From contig JAZQAN010000074.1 of assembly GCA_045545235.1 (NCBI GenBank), positions 1-16,475 of the forward strand: a stretch of DNA of 16,475 bases. Reading direction: 5' to 3'. The notes beneath the pieces are model-generated. The model saw only the letters and a program-made list of their open reading frames with translations. It searched no databases and was not told where the DNA came from. This DNA comes from CAZNKU01 sp045545235 (GTDB taxonomy: Bacteria > Bacillota > Clostridia > Monoglobales > Firm-18). Shown in pieces: positions 7,401 through 14,595 of the stretch (position 1 is the stretch's first letter; every line of letters starts with the position of its first letter). The position numbers were made by a program, and so were the translations under genes.

Positions 7401-7429
7401 ATTATATATTATACAATAACCAAAGTCAA
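7401..7429 (-). promoter_or_regulatory. Sigma-A promoter of the dgt-rhaB unit
   Basis: On the minus strand, TTGACT (7429-7424), 17-base spacer and TATAAT (7406-7401), 31 bases before the TTG start of the dGTPase-like gene. The -35 ends only five bases past the stop codon of the upstream lipoprotein gene, and no terminator is visible between them. Confidence 0.8.
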
Positions 7430-7433
7430 TATA

Positions 7434-8918
7434 TTACTGCTTCAGGCTCATGTTTTTAATTCCGTTAAAAATATTTATTCTGTCAGGAGTAAGCTTTCCC
7501 TCCATACGCTTATTGTACATAACTGCACTCACATCAAAAGTAAGCGGTATAATTTGAAGTTCTACTGCAATTTTTTCCTGAATTTCAAAATATTTGCCCA
7601 TTATTCCATCTTCCGTCGTCTGCGTTTGCAACGACATAAACAAGCTCTGCAATTCAGGTGACGGATTTTTAATTACATACTGCGGATTAATATCAGCCGC
7701 ATATTTCAAGCTTCCAAGATACATCTGGTAATTACCGGAATCAACCCTTTGTATAAATGTATCCCAGTCAACATACTCTATATTCATAATTATACCGCAA
7801 CTGTGAAGATTTTCTTTTATCATCTCTGCAGTTTTACATTTATCTTCATTTTCCTTATTTACCATAAGTGTTACCGGTGTTATAACTACATTTTTCTTTG
7901 CAACATCAAATGCCTCCGAAGCTTTATCCTTGCTGTATTCGTAAATTGTAACAGAAGGATTATAAACCCACCAGTTTGTATTGATGCAGGAATTTGCAAC
8001 TGACCCGTGAGAAAGTAAAACCGTAGAATTTATAGTTTCCTTATCAATTGCATGCGCTATTGCTTTTCTGAACATTCTGTTTGACAACGGCTCTGCCGCA
8101 GTATTTATTGATATAAAGTTAAAAGTATTTGAAGGGTAATCTACAATTGTATTATCTGCATTTGATGAATACTTACCCATGTCTGTACCCGAGCCTACTG
8201 AAACAACGTCAATTTCCTTGGATACATAAGCATAAGTCACAGTTTCTTTATCGGGCAAAATCCTCGCCTGAACATTTTTTATTTTAACCTCTCCACCGTG
8301 CCAGTTTTGATTTGCTTCAAGATACACTATTTTATTATCCGTTTTTTTATAAACATAAGGCCCTGTACCAACAGGGTTAAACTTACTGCTATCCTGTTTT
8401 TTAACCACAGGTATTTCAAGCAAATTAACAAAATTTGCCTGCGGAGATTTCAGTTTAAAATTAACCTCATAATCTGAAATAGCTGTAACATATTCAATAT
8501 TACTTACGTTGACAGAATATGCCGTTTCAGCCGCATTATCCATAACATAATTGTAGGTATACACAACATCCTTACTTGTAAGAATTGTTCCGTCATGCCA
8601 TTTTACATTGTTTTTCAATTTAACAGTCCACACCATACCGTCATCAGAAACACTATAGCTTTCTGCAAGCAACGGCTTTGACTTTTGCGTATTGTCACAT
8701 TCTGTAAGACTTTCAAAAATAAGCCTCTCCATCTGCATATTTTCGTTGTTTACAGCAGTAAGCGGATTAAGGTCTTTATGTGAATAACAACACACTTTAA
8801 GAGTTTCGTTAGCTATTTTTACTGATTCCTCACCCGAAACATTGCCTTCGTTTTTTTTACAGGCTGTCATACACAGACCTATGCACAAAACCAAAATTGC
8901 TGAAATTATTTTTCTCAT
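7434..8918 (-). CDS. Family-5 extracellular solute-binding lipoprotein (peptide/nickel ABC type)
   Basis: A 494-residue lipoprotein with an N-terminal signal sequence ending in a lipobox at C20 (CMTAC), so it should be anchored to the outer face of the membrane. The body matches bacterial extracellular solute-binding protein family 5 (OppA/DppA type): the early LNPLTAVNNENMQMERLIFES segment, then YSVSDDGMVWTVKLKNNVKWHDGTILTSKDVVYTYNYV, then PVGTGPYVYKK, and a later SINTAAEPLSNRMFRKAIAHAIDKE. This family delivers oligopeptides, dipeptides, nickel or murein peptides to ABC transporters. No permease or ATPase gene is adjacent, so it must work with a transporter encoded elsewhere or act as a sensor. 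It lies four bases after pgeF; its AAAGGA ribosome binding site overlaps the last codons of pgeF, which indicates a shared transcript. Ligand unknown. Confidence 0.9.
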   Translation of the reverse strand: MRKIISAILVLCIGLCMTACKKNEGNVSGEESVKIANETLKVCCYSHKDLNPLTAVNNENMQMERLIFESLTECDNTQKSKPLLAESYSVSDDGMVWTVKLKNNVKWHDGTILTSKDVVYTYNYVMDNAAETAYSVNVSNIEYVTAISDYEVNFKLKSPQANFVNLLEIPVVKKQDSSKFNPVGTGPYVYKKTDNKIVYLEANQNWHGGEVKIKNVQARILPDKETVTYAYVSKEIDVVSVGSGTDMGKYSSNADNTIVDYPSNTFNFISINTAAEPLSNRMFRKAIAHAIDKETINSTVLLSHGSVANSCINTNWWVYNPSVTIYEYSKDKASEAFDVAKKNVVITPVTLMVNKENEDKCKTAEMIKENLHSCGIIMNIEYVDWDTFIQRVDSGNYQMYLGSLKYAADINPQYVIKNPSPELQSLFMSLQTQTTEDGIMGKYFEIQEKIAVELQIIPLTFDVSAVMYNKRMEGKLTPDRINIFNGIKNMSLKQ

Positions 8919-8922
8919 ACAT

Positions 8923-9717
8923 TTATCCTTTCAAAGCCATTATGGAAATAAGGCTTCCCGTTTTATGATTATCTCCCCTGTAAGAGTAATATATATCATT
9001 GTTACAAAAAGTACATATTCCTGATTGTAAAACCCTTTTAACTCCGCAGTCACGAAGCTGTTTTTCAACTATTGCAGTAAGGTTTATATGAGGCTTTTCA
9101 TACATTTTTACAAAATCTCTGCCGTACTTTTGAGAAAACTTACCTGCCAAATCCTCATCTACCTCAAAATGACATTCCAGAATCGAAGGTCCTATACCGC
9201 AAATCAAATCGTCCGGATTCGTTCCATATTCTTCCATCATTTTATCTACAACATTTTTCGAAATATTACTATAGGTCCCCTTCCATCCGCTATGAGCAAG
9301 ACCTATTGCCTTATTCTCAACATCAAGAAAAAACACAGGAATACAATCTGCGTGAAATGTAACAATTGGAATACCGGGCACATCTGTAATAAAAGCATCA
9401 ATACACTTTATGTCACTTTCACAGATTATTCCTTTTCCCTCATCCTTTTCAGTAACCTTATATACCTTGTTATCGTGTACCTGGTCTGTAAGCACAAGGC
9501 GGTTAAAATCCACATCAATTGTTTTGCATATTATCCTGAAATTTTCCAATACATTTTCTCTGGTATCCTTACGTGAAAAGCCAAAGTTCAAGGTGCCTGC
9601 TTCACCTTCAGATACACCGCCGATGCGGGTTGAAAAGCAATGATTAACAAGCCCTGTATCTTCAAATTCCGTTATTACAAGATATTTTACACCGTCTTTT
9701 TCTCTTAACTCAAACAC
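8923..9717 (-). CDS. pgeF: PgeF/YfiH-type copper-oxidase-fold protein (peptidoglycan editing factor family, DUF152)
   Basis: A 264-residue member of the YfiH/DUF152 ('laccase domain', polyphenol oxidase) family. Members have been reported as purine nucleoside phosphorylase-like enzymes and, in E. coli, as a factor that keeps non-canonical residues out of peptidoglycan. The family motifs are clear: QVH (H81), FHADCIP (H122, C125) and AHSGWKGT (H142), which give the conserved metal site, followed by GIGPSI and the C-terminal CTFCNNDIYYSYRGDNHKTG. The start is GTG 9717, six bases after AGAGGTG; the overlapping ATG is out of frame and stops at once. It is first in a unit with a solute-binding lipoprotein, under a promoter at 9737-9765, and is divergent from spoVAD. 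The biochemical role in this organism is not determined by sequence alone. Confidence 0.9.
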   Translation of the reverse strand: MFELREKDGVKYLVITEFEDTGLVNHCFSTRIGGVSEGEAGTLNFGFSRKDTRENVLENFRIICKTIDVDFNRLVLTDQVHDNKVYKVTEKDEGKGIICESDIKCIDAFITDVPGIPIVTFHADCIPVFFLDVENKAIGLAHSGWKGTYSNISKNVVDKMMEEYGTNPDDLICGIGPSILECHFEVDEDLAGKFSQKYGRDFVKMYEKPHINLTAIVEKQLRDCGVKRVLQSGICTFCNNDIYYSYRGDNHKTGSLISIMALKG

Positions 9718-9736
9718 ATTAACACCTCTTTATTAC

Positions 9737-9765
9737 ATTTTAACCTTTATAAATATATTAGTCAA
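9737..9765 (-). promoter_or_regulatory. Sigma-A promoter of pgeF
   Basis: On the minus strand, TTGACT (9765-9760), 17-base spacer and TAAAAT (9742-9737), 19 bases before the GTG start. Confidence 0.75.
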
Positions 9766-9770
9766 CAAAA

Positions 9771-9800
9771 GAATAATTATTTTACGAAAAATTAATAATA
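9771..9800 (+). promoter_or_regulatory. Possible forespore-type (sigma-G-like) promoter of spoVAD-spoVAE
   Basis: GAATA (9771-9775), an 18-base spacer and AATAATA (9794-9800) loosely fit the TGAATA / CATAATA pattern of sigma-G promoters, which drive spoVA operons in Bacillus. The match is weak and the region is AT-rich. No good sigma-A promoter is seen in this direction, which fits sporulation-specific expression. Confidence 0.3.
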
Positions 9801-9817
9801 GAAAAAGAGGTGATATT

Positions 9818-10837
9818 TTGCAAAATATTAAAAAACTGGGTAAACAAAGCTATAATATAACAGGCTGTGTTTCCGTAGAGGGATATGCCTGCGTAGGAGG
9901 AAAAAAAGAAAGTGAGGGTCCCCTCGGTGCTTTTTTGGACATAACTACCGATGATGGGTATTTCGGTGAAAAAACCTGGGAAAAGGCAGAATCAAAAATG
10001 CAAAAGGAAACCGTCATAAAAGCTGTTTCAAAGGCAGGTAAATCACTTGCAGACATAGATGCCATATTCGCAGGTGACCTTTTAAACCAGTGTATAGGTT
10101 CAAGCTATGGTCTCAGGGAGCTTGAAATACCCTTTTACGGACTCTATGGAGCATGCTCTACCATGGCAGAATCACTCTCGGTAGGTTCAATTATGATTGA
10201 CGGAGCCTTTGCCCAAAATGTTGTTTGTGGTACAAGCAGTCATTTTTGCAGTTCGGAAAGGCAATTCCGTATGCCCCTTGAATACGGCGGACAAAGACCT
10301 TTTACTGCACAATCAACAGCAACGGCATCCGGTATGGTTGTGCTTTCAAACAGTGGAAACGGTCCATATATTACAGGGATAACAACAGGTAAAATTGTTG
10401 ACAAGGGCATAAAGGACGGTCTTAATATGGGTGCCGCTATGGCACCTGCCGCAGTTGATACTCTGCTTAATCATTTTGAAGACTTCAACACTTCACCATC
10501 AGCTTATGACCTTATAGTAACGGGAGATTTAGGCAAGCTTGGTCACTCAATAGTTATGGACCTTTTGGAAAAAAACGGAATAAAAATGAAAAATTATAAC
10601 GACTGCGGTATGATGCTCTACGACCTTAAAAAGCAAGATGTTCACTCAGGCGGAAGCGGTTGCGGATGCAGTGCAGCAGTACTATGTTCATATATATTAC
10701 CACAAATGGAAAAGGGCAAATTAAAAAAGGTTTTATTTATAGGCACAGGCGCACTTATGAGTCCTGTAAGTATTCAACAGGGTGAATCCATACCGGGAAT
10801 TGCACACGCAGTTGTAATATCAAATGAAAGGACGTGA
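9818..10837 (+). CDS. spoVAD: Stage V sporulation protein AD
   Basis: A 339-residue thiolase-fold protein of the SpoVA complex. SpoVA moves calcium-dipicolinic acid into the forespore during sporulation and out on germination; SpoVAD is the soluble, membrane-associated subunit that binds dipicolinic acid. The protein shows the typical SpoVAD order: GCVSVEGYACVGGKKESEGPLG near the start, the conserved TWEKAE segment, DAIFAGDLLNQC (81-92), FYGLYGACSTMAESL (106-120, with C113 at the thiolase cysteine position), CGTSSHFCSSERQFRMPLEYGGQRP (from 137), and a C-terminal GGSGCGCSA. The start is TTG, seven bases after AGAGGTG, with no nearer ATG. spoVAE follows four bases later. The usual upstream partner spoVAC is missing; the divergent pgeF lies there instead. 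Confidence 0.97.
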   Translation: MQNIKKLGKQSYNITGCVSVEGYACVGGKKESEGPLGAFLDITTDDGYFGEKTWEKAESKMQKETVIKAVSKAGKSLADIDAIFAGDLLNQCIGSSYGLRELEIPFYGLYGACSTMAESLSVGSIMIDGAFAQNVVCGTSSHFCSSERQFRMPLEYGGQRPFTAQSTATASGMVVLSNSGNGPYITGITTGKIVDKGIKDGLNMGAAMAPAAVDTLLNHFEDFNTSPSAYDLIVTGDLGKLGHSIVMDLLEKNGIKMKNYNDCGMMLYDLKKQDVHSGGSGCGCSAAVLCSYILPQMEKGKLKKVLFIGTGALMSPVSIQQGESIPGIAHAVVISNERT

Positions 10838-10841
10838 TTTA

Positions 10842-11195
10842 ATGGAATATTTCAACGCATTCTGGGTAGGCGGTATTATTTGTGCAATAGGGCAGATTTT
10901 AATTGATAAAACAAAGCTTACTCCCGCACGTATTCTTGTTATATTTGTATGTGCCGGTGCAGTTCTTACAGCATTAGGACTTTATCAGCCCATAGTGGAA
11001 TATGCAGGCACAGGTGCTACTGTACCAATATCGGGCTTTGGATATTCTCTTGCAAAAGGTGTTATGGAGGCGGTAGACAAAGACGGTTTCATAGGTATAT
11101 TCACAGGTGGTATAACCGCAACATCTGCAGGTATTGCCGCCGCAGTAACCTTTGGGCTTATTTTTGCAATATTGGGAAAGCCAAAAGAAAAATAA
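10842..11195 (+). CDS. spoVAE: Stage V sporulation protein AE (membrane subunit)
   Basis: A 117-residue integral membrane protein of the SpoVA complex, matching the SpoVAE (SpoVAEb) form: MEYFNAFWVGGIICAIGQILIDKTKLTPARILV, then a second hydrophobic segment with GAVLTALGLYQPIVEYAGTGATVPISGFG, and a C-terminal segment FTGGITATSAGIAAAVTFGLIF ending in a charged tail. About three to four membrane segments are visible. An in-frame ATG at 10824 overlaps spoVAD, but the AAAGGA (10827-10832) lies between it and the ATG at 10842, so 10842 is chosen. It is translationally close to spoVAD (4-base gap) and certainly on the same transcript. No clear terminator follows before the clpE promoter. Confidence 0.95.
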   Translation: MEYFNAFWVGGIICAIGQILIDKTKLTPARILVIFVCAGAVLTALGLYQPIVEYAGTGATVPISGFGYSLAKGVMEAVDKDGFIGIFTGGITATSAGIAAAVTFGLIFAILGKPKEK

Positions 11196-11223
11196 AATTA
11201 AAAAATCATTAACAATTATATAC

Positions 11224-11252
11224 TTGAATTCCTCCTTGTTTAATGATATAAT
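11224..11252 (+). promoter_or_regulatory. Sigma-A promoter of the clpE-like gene
   Basis: TTGAAT (11224-11229), 17-base spacer and TATAAT (11247-11252). The expected transcript has a leader of about 50 bases before the start codon. Confidence 0.85.
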
Positions 11253-11280
11253 GTCATAACGACAAGGAAAAACCTTGTTT
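11234..11280. promoter_or_regulatory. Three CCTTGT half-sites around the clpE promoter, candidate operator
   Basis: CCTTGTTT occurs at 11234-11241 (in the spacer) and again at 11273-11280 (in the leader), with the inverse ACAAGG at 11262-11267, just after the expected transcription start. The last two form a perfect inverted repeat with a 5-base loop, which could be a DNA site or a leader RNA hairpin. It is not the CtsR heptad repeat nor a CIRCE element. Confidence 0.35.
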
Positions 11281-11308
11281 GCATCATATTACAAAGGAGG
11301 AATCTGAT

Positions 11309-13573
11309 ATGATGATGTGTAACAGATGTAACCAGAGACCTGCCGTTGTATTTGTAACAAAGGTAGAAAATGGTGAAAAGAAAAACGAAGGCTTGTGCCT
11401 GACATGCGCAAAAGAACTTGGTATGCCACAGGGACAATTTGAAAATATAATTGAACAGATGGGTATGACTCCTGAAGAATTTGAAGCTATGAGTCAGGAA
11501 ATTATGGAAAATCCCCCTGAAATCACTCCTGAAATGATTAACGAAATGATGCCTATGATGCAGAATATGTTTTCAGGAATGGGCGGTATGGACATAGAAG
11601 CTAATCAGGAAGAACAGTCTTCAAAAACAACAAAAACTAAAAAAATGAATAAGCAAAAGAAAAAAAGCCTTATTGAACAATATGCAACAAACTTAAATCT
11701 TAAGGCTAAAGAGGGTCAGATAGACCGTGTTATAGGAAGAGATGTGGAAATTGAGCGCGTTGTTCAGATTTTAAACAGACGTAAGAAGAACAACCCTGCG
11801 CTTATCGGTGAACCCGGTGTAGGTAAAACCGCCATTGCAGAAGGTCTGGCAGTTAAAATTGTAAACAACGATGTTCCCCACAAGCTTTTAAATAAAGAAA
11901 TTTATCTTTTGGACCTTACTTCACTTGTTGCAGGAACACAGTTTCGCGGTCAGTTTGAAGCAAGAATAAAAGGTATAATTGACGAGGCTGTTGAACGCGG
12001 CAATGTAATATTTGTAATTGACGAAATTCACAACATTGTTGCAACCGGTGATTCTGAAGGTGCAATGGGTGCGGCAAACATCTTAAAACCTGCACTTGCA
12101 AAGGGTGATATTCAGGTTATTGGCGCTACAACACTTGACGAATACAGAAAATATATAGAAAAGGATTCTGCTTTGGAACGCCGTTTCCAGCCTGTAATAG
12201 TTGAAGAACCTTCCGTTGAACAAACAATAGAAATTATAAAAGGTATAAGAGACTATTACGAAAATCATCACAAAGTAAAAATTTCCGATGAGGTTATAAA
12301 ATTTGCATCAGTTTTGTCTGAACGATACATTACAGACAGATTTTTGCCCGACAAGGCAATTGACGTTATAGACGAAGCAGGTTCACGTGCAAACCTTAAC
12401 AATAAAAAACTTGTTGACCTTGAAATCCTAAAAAATCAGCTTGCTGAAATTCAGCTTGAAAAGGATAATTGTATTGAAGCTGACTCTACTGAAGACTACC
12501 AGAAAGCAGCAGACCTAAAAACAAGAGAATGTCAGCTTGAACAAAGCATAAAAGAACTTGAATCAGAATGTGGCTTCAAAGAAATTACAACTGATGACAT
12601 TGCAAGAGTTATTGAAATGTGGACAAAAATTCCGGTACAGAGAATCAGTGAATTTGAATCCAACAAGCTTATGTCACTTGAGAGCAGACTTCACGAAAGA
12701 CTGATTGGTCAGAACAACGCCGTTGAATCTGTTTCACGTGCAATACGCATAAGCCGTGCAGGTCTTTCACTTAAAAAACGCCCTGTATCCTTCATTTTCG
12801 TAGGTCCTACAGGTGTTGGTAAAACCGAACTTGTACGCCAGCTTGCAAAAGAACTTTTTGATGATGAACAGGCACTTATCCGCCTTGATATGAGTGAATA
12901 TATGGAAAAGCACTCTGTTGCTAAAATCATAGGCTCGCCTCCGGGATATGTAGGCTATGATGAAGCAGGTCAGCTTACTGAAAAAGTTCGCAGAAGACCA
13001 TATAGCGTAATTTTGCTTGATGAAATTGAAAAGGCTCATCCTGATATTTTCAACATTTTGTTACAGATACTTGACGAGGGTAGAATTACAGACAGTCACG
13101 GCAAGCTTGTAAGCTTTGAAAACTGCGTTATTATTATGACTTCAAATGCAGGTTCTGACTTTAAAGCCGCAACACTTGGCTTTGGTGTGTCACAAGCAGA
13201 AGGTCTTAAAAACAAGGCAGAAATTGCCCTTAAGCAAATTTTCCGCCCTGAATTTTTAAACAGAATAAATGAAGTTGTAGTGTTTGAAACTCTTACCAAA
13301 AAAGAGCTTGACGGCATTTGCAGACTTATGCTTTCAGATATTCAAAAGGCTTTGGAAGAAAAGAATATTTCAGTTTCATATACTGACAATATTGTAAATT
13401 ATATTATTGAAAAGGGCTTTGACGAACAATATGGTGCAAGACCTATGAAGCGAATTATTTTCCGTGAAGTGGAAAATAAAATTGCAGAGCTTATAATTTC
13501 CAATGCAATCACAGACGGCGATAGCATAGTTGTAGATGCAATTGACGGAAATGTTACGGTAATTAAAAAATAA
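11309..13573 (+). CDS. clpE: ClpE-like AAA+ ATPase with N-terminal zinc finger
   Basis: A 754-residue Hsp100 unfoldase that should feed proteins to the ClpP protease. It starts with a four-cysteine zinc finger (C4, C7, C30, C33), the hallmark of ClpE, instead of the double Clp-N repeat of ClpC. A Met/Glu-rich linker follows (about 36-120). The first AAA+ module has Walker A GEPGVGKT (167-174) and Walker B VIDE (236-239). A UVR-like coiled segment (about 388-418, DYQKAADLKTRECQLEQSIKELE) lies between the modules. The second AAA+ module has Walker A GPTGVGKT (499-506) and Walker B LLDE (569-572). The LGF tripeptide at 623-625 fits the loop that docks on ClpP. The start is the first of three tandem ATGs, eight bases after AAAGGAGG; an upstream in-frame ATG (11279) precedes the site and is rejected. 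It has its own promoter and terminator; clpP, ctsR and mcsB are not nearby. Confidence 0.93.
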   Translation: MMMCNRCNQRPAVVFVTKVENGEKKNEGLCLTCAKELGMPQGQFENIIEQMGMTPEEFEAMSQEIMENPPEITPEMINEMMPMMQNMFSGMGGMDIEANQEEQSSKTTKTKKMNKQKKKSLIEQYATNLNLKAKEGQIDRVIGRDVEIERVVQILNRRKKNNPALIGEPGVGKTAIAEGLAVKIVNNDVPHKLLNKEIYLLDLTSLVAGTQFRGQFEARIKGIIDEAVERGNVIFVIDEIHNIVATGDSEGAMGAANILKPALAKGDIQVIGATTLDEYRKYIEKDSALERRFQPVIVEEPSVEQTIEIIKGIRDYYENHHKVKISDEVIKFASVLSERYITDRFLPDKAIDVIDEAGSRANLNNKKLVDLEILKNQLAEIQLEKDNCIEADSTEDYQKAADLKTRECQLEQSIKELESECGFKEITTDDIARVIEMWTKIPVQRISEFESNKLMSLESRLHERLIGQNNAVESVSRAIRISRAGLSLKKRPVSFIFVGPTGVGKTELVRQLAKELFDDEQALIRLDMSEYMEKHSVAKIIGSPPGYVGYDEAGQLTEKVRRRPYSVILLDEIEKAHPDIFNILLQILDEGRITDSHGKLVSFENCVIIMTSNAGSDFKAATLGFGVSQAEGLKNKAEIALKQIFRPEFLNRINEVVVFETLTKKELDGICRLMLSDIQKALEEKNISVSYTDNIVNYIIEKGFDEQYGARPMKRIIFREVENKIAELIISNAITDGDSIVVDAIDGNVTVIKK

Positions 13574-13599
13574 AAAACACCGCTTAGGCGGTGTTTTTT
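13572..13599. terminator. Bidirectional terminator between clpE and the convergent AraC-type gene
   Basis: Stem AAAAAACACCGC (13572-13583) and GCGGTGTTTTTT (13588-13599) with loop TTAG. It begins within the clpE stop codon. The TTA of the loop is the minus-strand stop codon (TAA) of the AraC-type gene, so the right arm encodes the last four residues of that protein. Confidence 0.92.
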
Positions 13600-14444
13600 C
13601 TTCTGTATGAACATGGATTTTTGCCAACGTGCTTTTTAAAAGTTTTTGAAAAATGGGAAACATCTTTAAAACCTGTGGAAAGGCATATTTCCTCAACTGA
13701 CATATTAGAGTTTGCAAGCATTTCTGCCGCCGCATTTATACGGTAGTTTATCAAAAACTGACGAATGCTCTTTCCCGTATATTGTTTGAATATACGGTTG
13801 ATATATGAAGCATTAAATGAAAAAATCTCCGAAATTTTAGTATTTGTTATATCCTTGTCATAATTTGATGTAATGTATTCTATTATATTCCTTACAACTT
13901 TTGATGAATTTTCCTTTTCGCTTTTAAGATTATTTTTACAATATACAATTCTTATCAAAAGAGTTTTTAAAAGCGATGATGTAAGCGGCTTATAAAACTC
14001 ACTTTTTACGTTAAATTCTGTAACTATCAGGCTAAAATATTTTTCCAAAGACAAAAGGTCATAAATAACAATTGGTGCTTTAAGTTCAGATGTATCCTCA
14101 AAATACGGATGTTTCAGTATATTTGCATTATTAATTGACGAGGCAGGTATTGCATGCAGGGTTTTATTAAATTCACTGTAATCCTGCGTATAGTCAAAAT
14201 TTATTGCATAGTATTTAAGATTATCCACAAACCAGAAATATTCTATGCCTGACGGAAACAAGATTACAGTTCCCGGCTGAAGATTATATTCTTCATTTTC
14301 AAAGGATATTTTTCCGCTTCCAGATATTATGTAGAAAAGTCTGCAATCAGGACTTTTAAGCTTTGTATATGCATAATGACTTTTCCTGTCTATTTTTCCG
14401 ACAACCGCCTGTCGTACAAATGGATTTATTTCCTCAAACTTCAT
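13584..14444 (-). CDS. AraC-family transcriptional regulator
   Basis: A 286-residue regulator with an N-terminal cupin-like effector domain (FYIISGSGKISFENEEYNLQPGTVILFPSGIEY in the first third) and a C-terminal double helix-turn-helix domain of about 100 residues (VRNIIEYITSNYDKDIT..., first recognition part FNASYINRIFKQYTGKS, second CLSTGFKDVSHFSKTFKKHVGKNPCSYRRK). This layout is that of sugar-responsive AraC activators. GTG 14453, ATG 14450 and ATG 14444 are all in frame; the GGGTG site (14455-14451) spans the first and precedes the third by 6 bases, so 14444 is chosen. It is divergent from a Gfo/Idh/MocA protein gene and permease gene and most likely controls them; the effector is probably their substrate (inference). 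Confidence 0.92.
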   Translation of the reverse strand: MKFEEINPFVRQAVVGKIDRKSHYAYTKLKSPDCRLFYIISGSGKISFENEEYNLQPGTVILFPSGIEYFWFVDNLKYYAINFDYTQDYSEFNKTLHAIPASSINNANILKHPYFEDTSELKAPIVIYDLLSLEKYFSLIVTEFNVKSEFYKPLTSSLLKTLLIRIVYCKNNLKSEKENSSKVVRNIIEYITSNYDKDITNTKISEIFSFNASYINRIFKQYTGKSIRQFLINYRINAAAEMLANSNMSVEEICLSTGFKDVSHFSKTFKKHVGKNPCSYRRKNTA

Positions 14445-14461
14445 TTTCATCACCCGATTTT

Positions 14462-14490
14462 ATTATATCAAAAGTAAAATGCCTTGTAAA
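14462..14490 (-). promoter_or_regulatory. Sigma-A promoter of the AraC-type gene
   Basis: On the minus strand, TTTACA (14490-14485), 17-base spacer and TATAAT (14467-14462). The leader would be only about 11 bases, just including the ribosome binding site. Confidence 0.75.
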
Positions 14491-14496
14491 TAAAAA

Positions 14497-14521
14497 GTAC
14501 AAAAAACACAAAACAATGTAC
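14497..14521. promoter_or_regulatory. GTACA-N15-TGTAC inverted repeat between divergent promoters, candidate operator
   Basis: GTACA (14497-14501) and TGTAC (14517-14521) are flanked outward by A-runs and T-runs (AAAA before, CTTTT after), which extends the symmetry. It lies just upstream of both -35 elements (14490 and 14532), a normal activator position for the divergent AraC-type regulator. Function is inferred only from symmetry and position. Confidence 0.4.
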
Positions 14522-14531
14522 CTTTTATACA

Positions 14532-14560
14532 TTTACAAAACTTATGGAAAAATATACAAT
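14532..14560 (+). promoter_or_regulatory. Sigma-A promoter of the Gfo/Idh/MocA-permease unit
   Basis: TTTACA (14532-14537), 17-base spacer and TACAAT (14555-14560), 35 bases before the start codon. Confidence 0.75.
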
Positions 14561-14595
14561 AAACCCATAATAACAGGAAAAGGAATGAAATATTT

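Noticed and set aside
9088..9576. 162-codon plus-strand open frame opposite pgeF
   Set aside because: It is the complement of a well-supported family gene, with no start signal and an uneven, low-complexity translation.
11253..11308. Possible CtsR or CIRCE heat-shock operator, or riboswitch, in the clpE leader
   Set aside because: No GGTCAAA heptads and no TTAGCACTC/GAGTGCTAA repeat are present, and the leader of about 50 bases is too short for a riboswitch.
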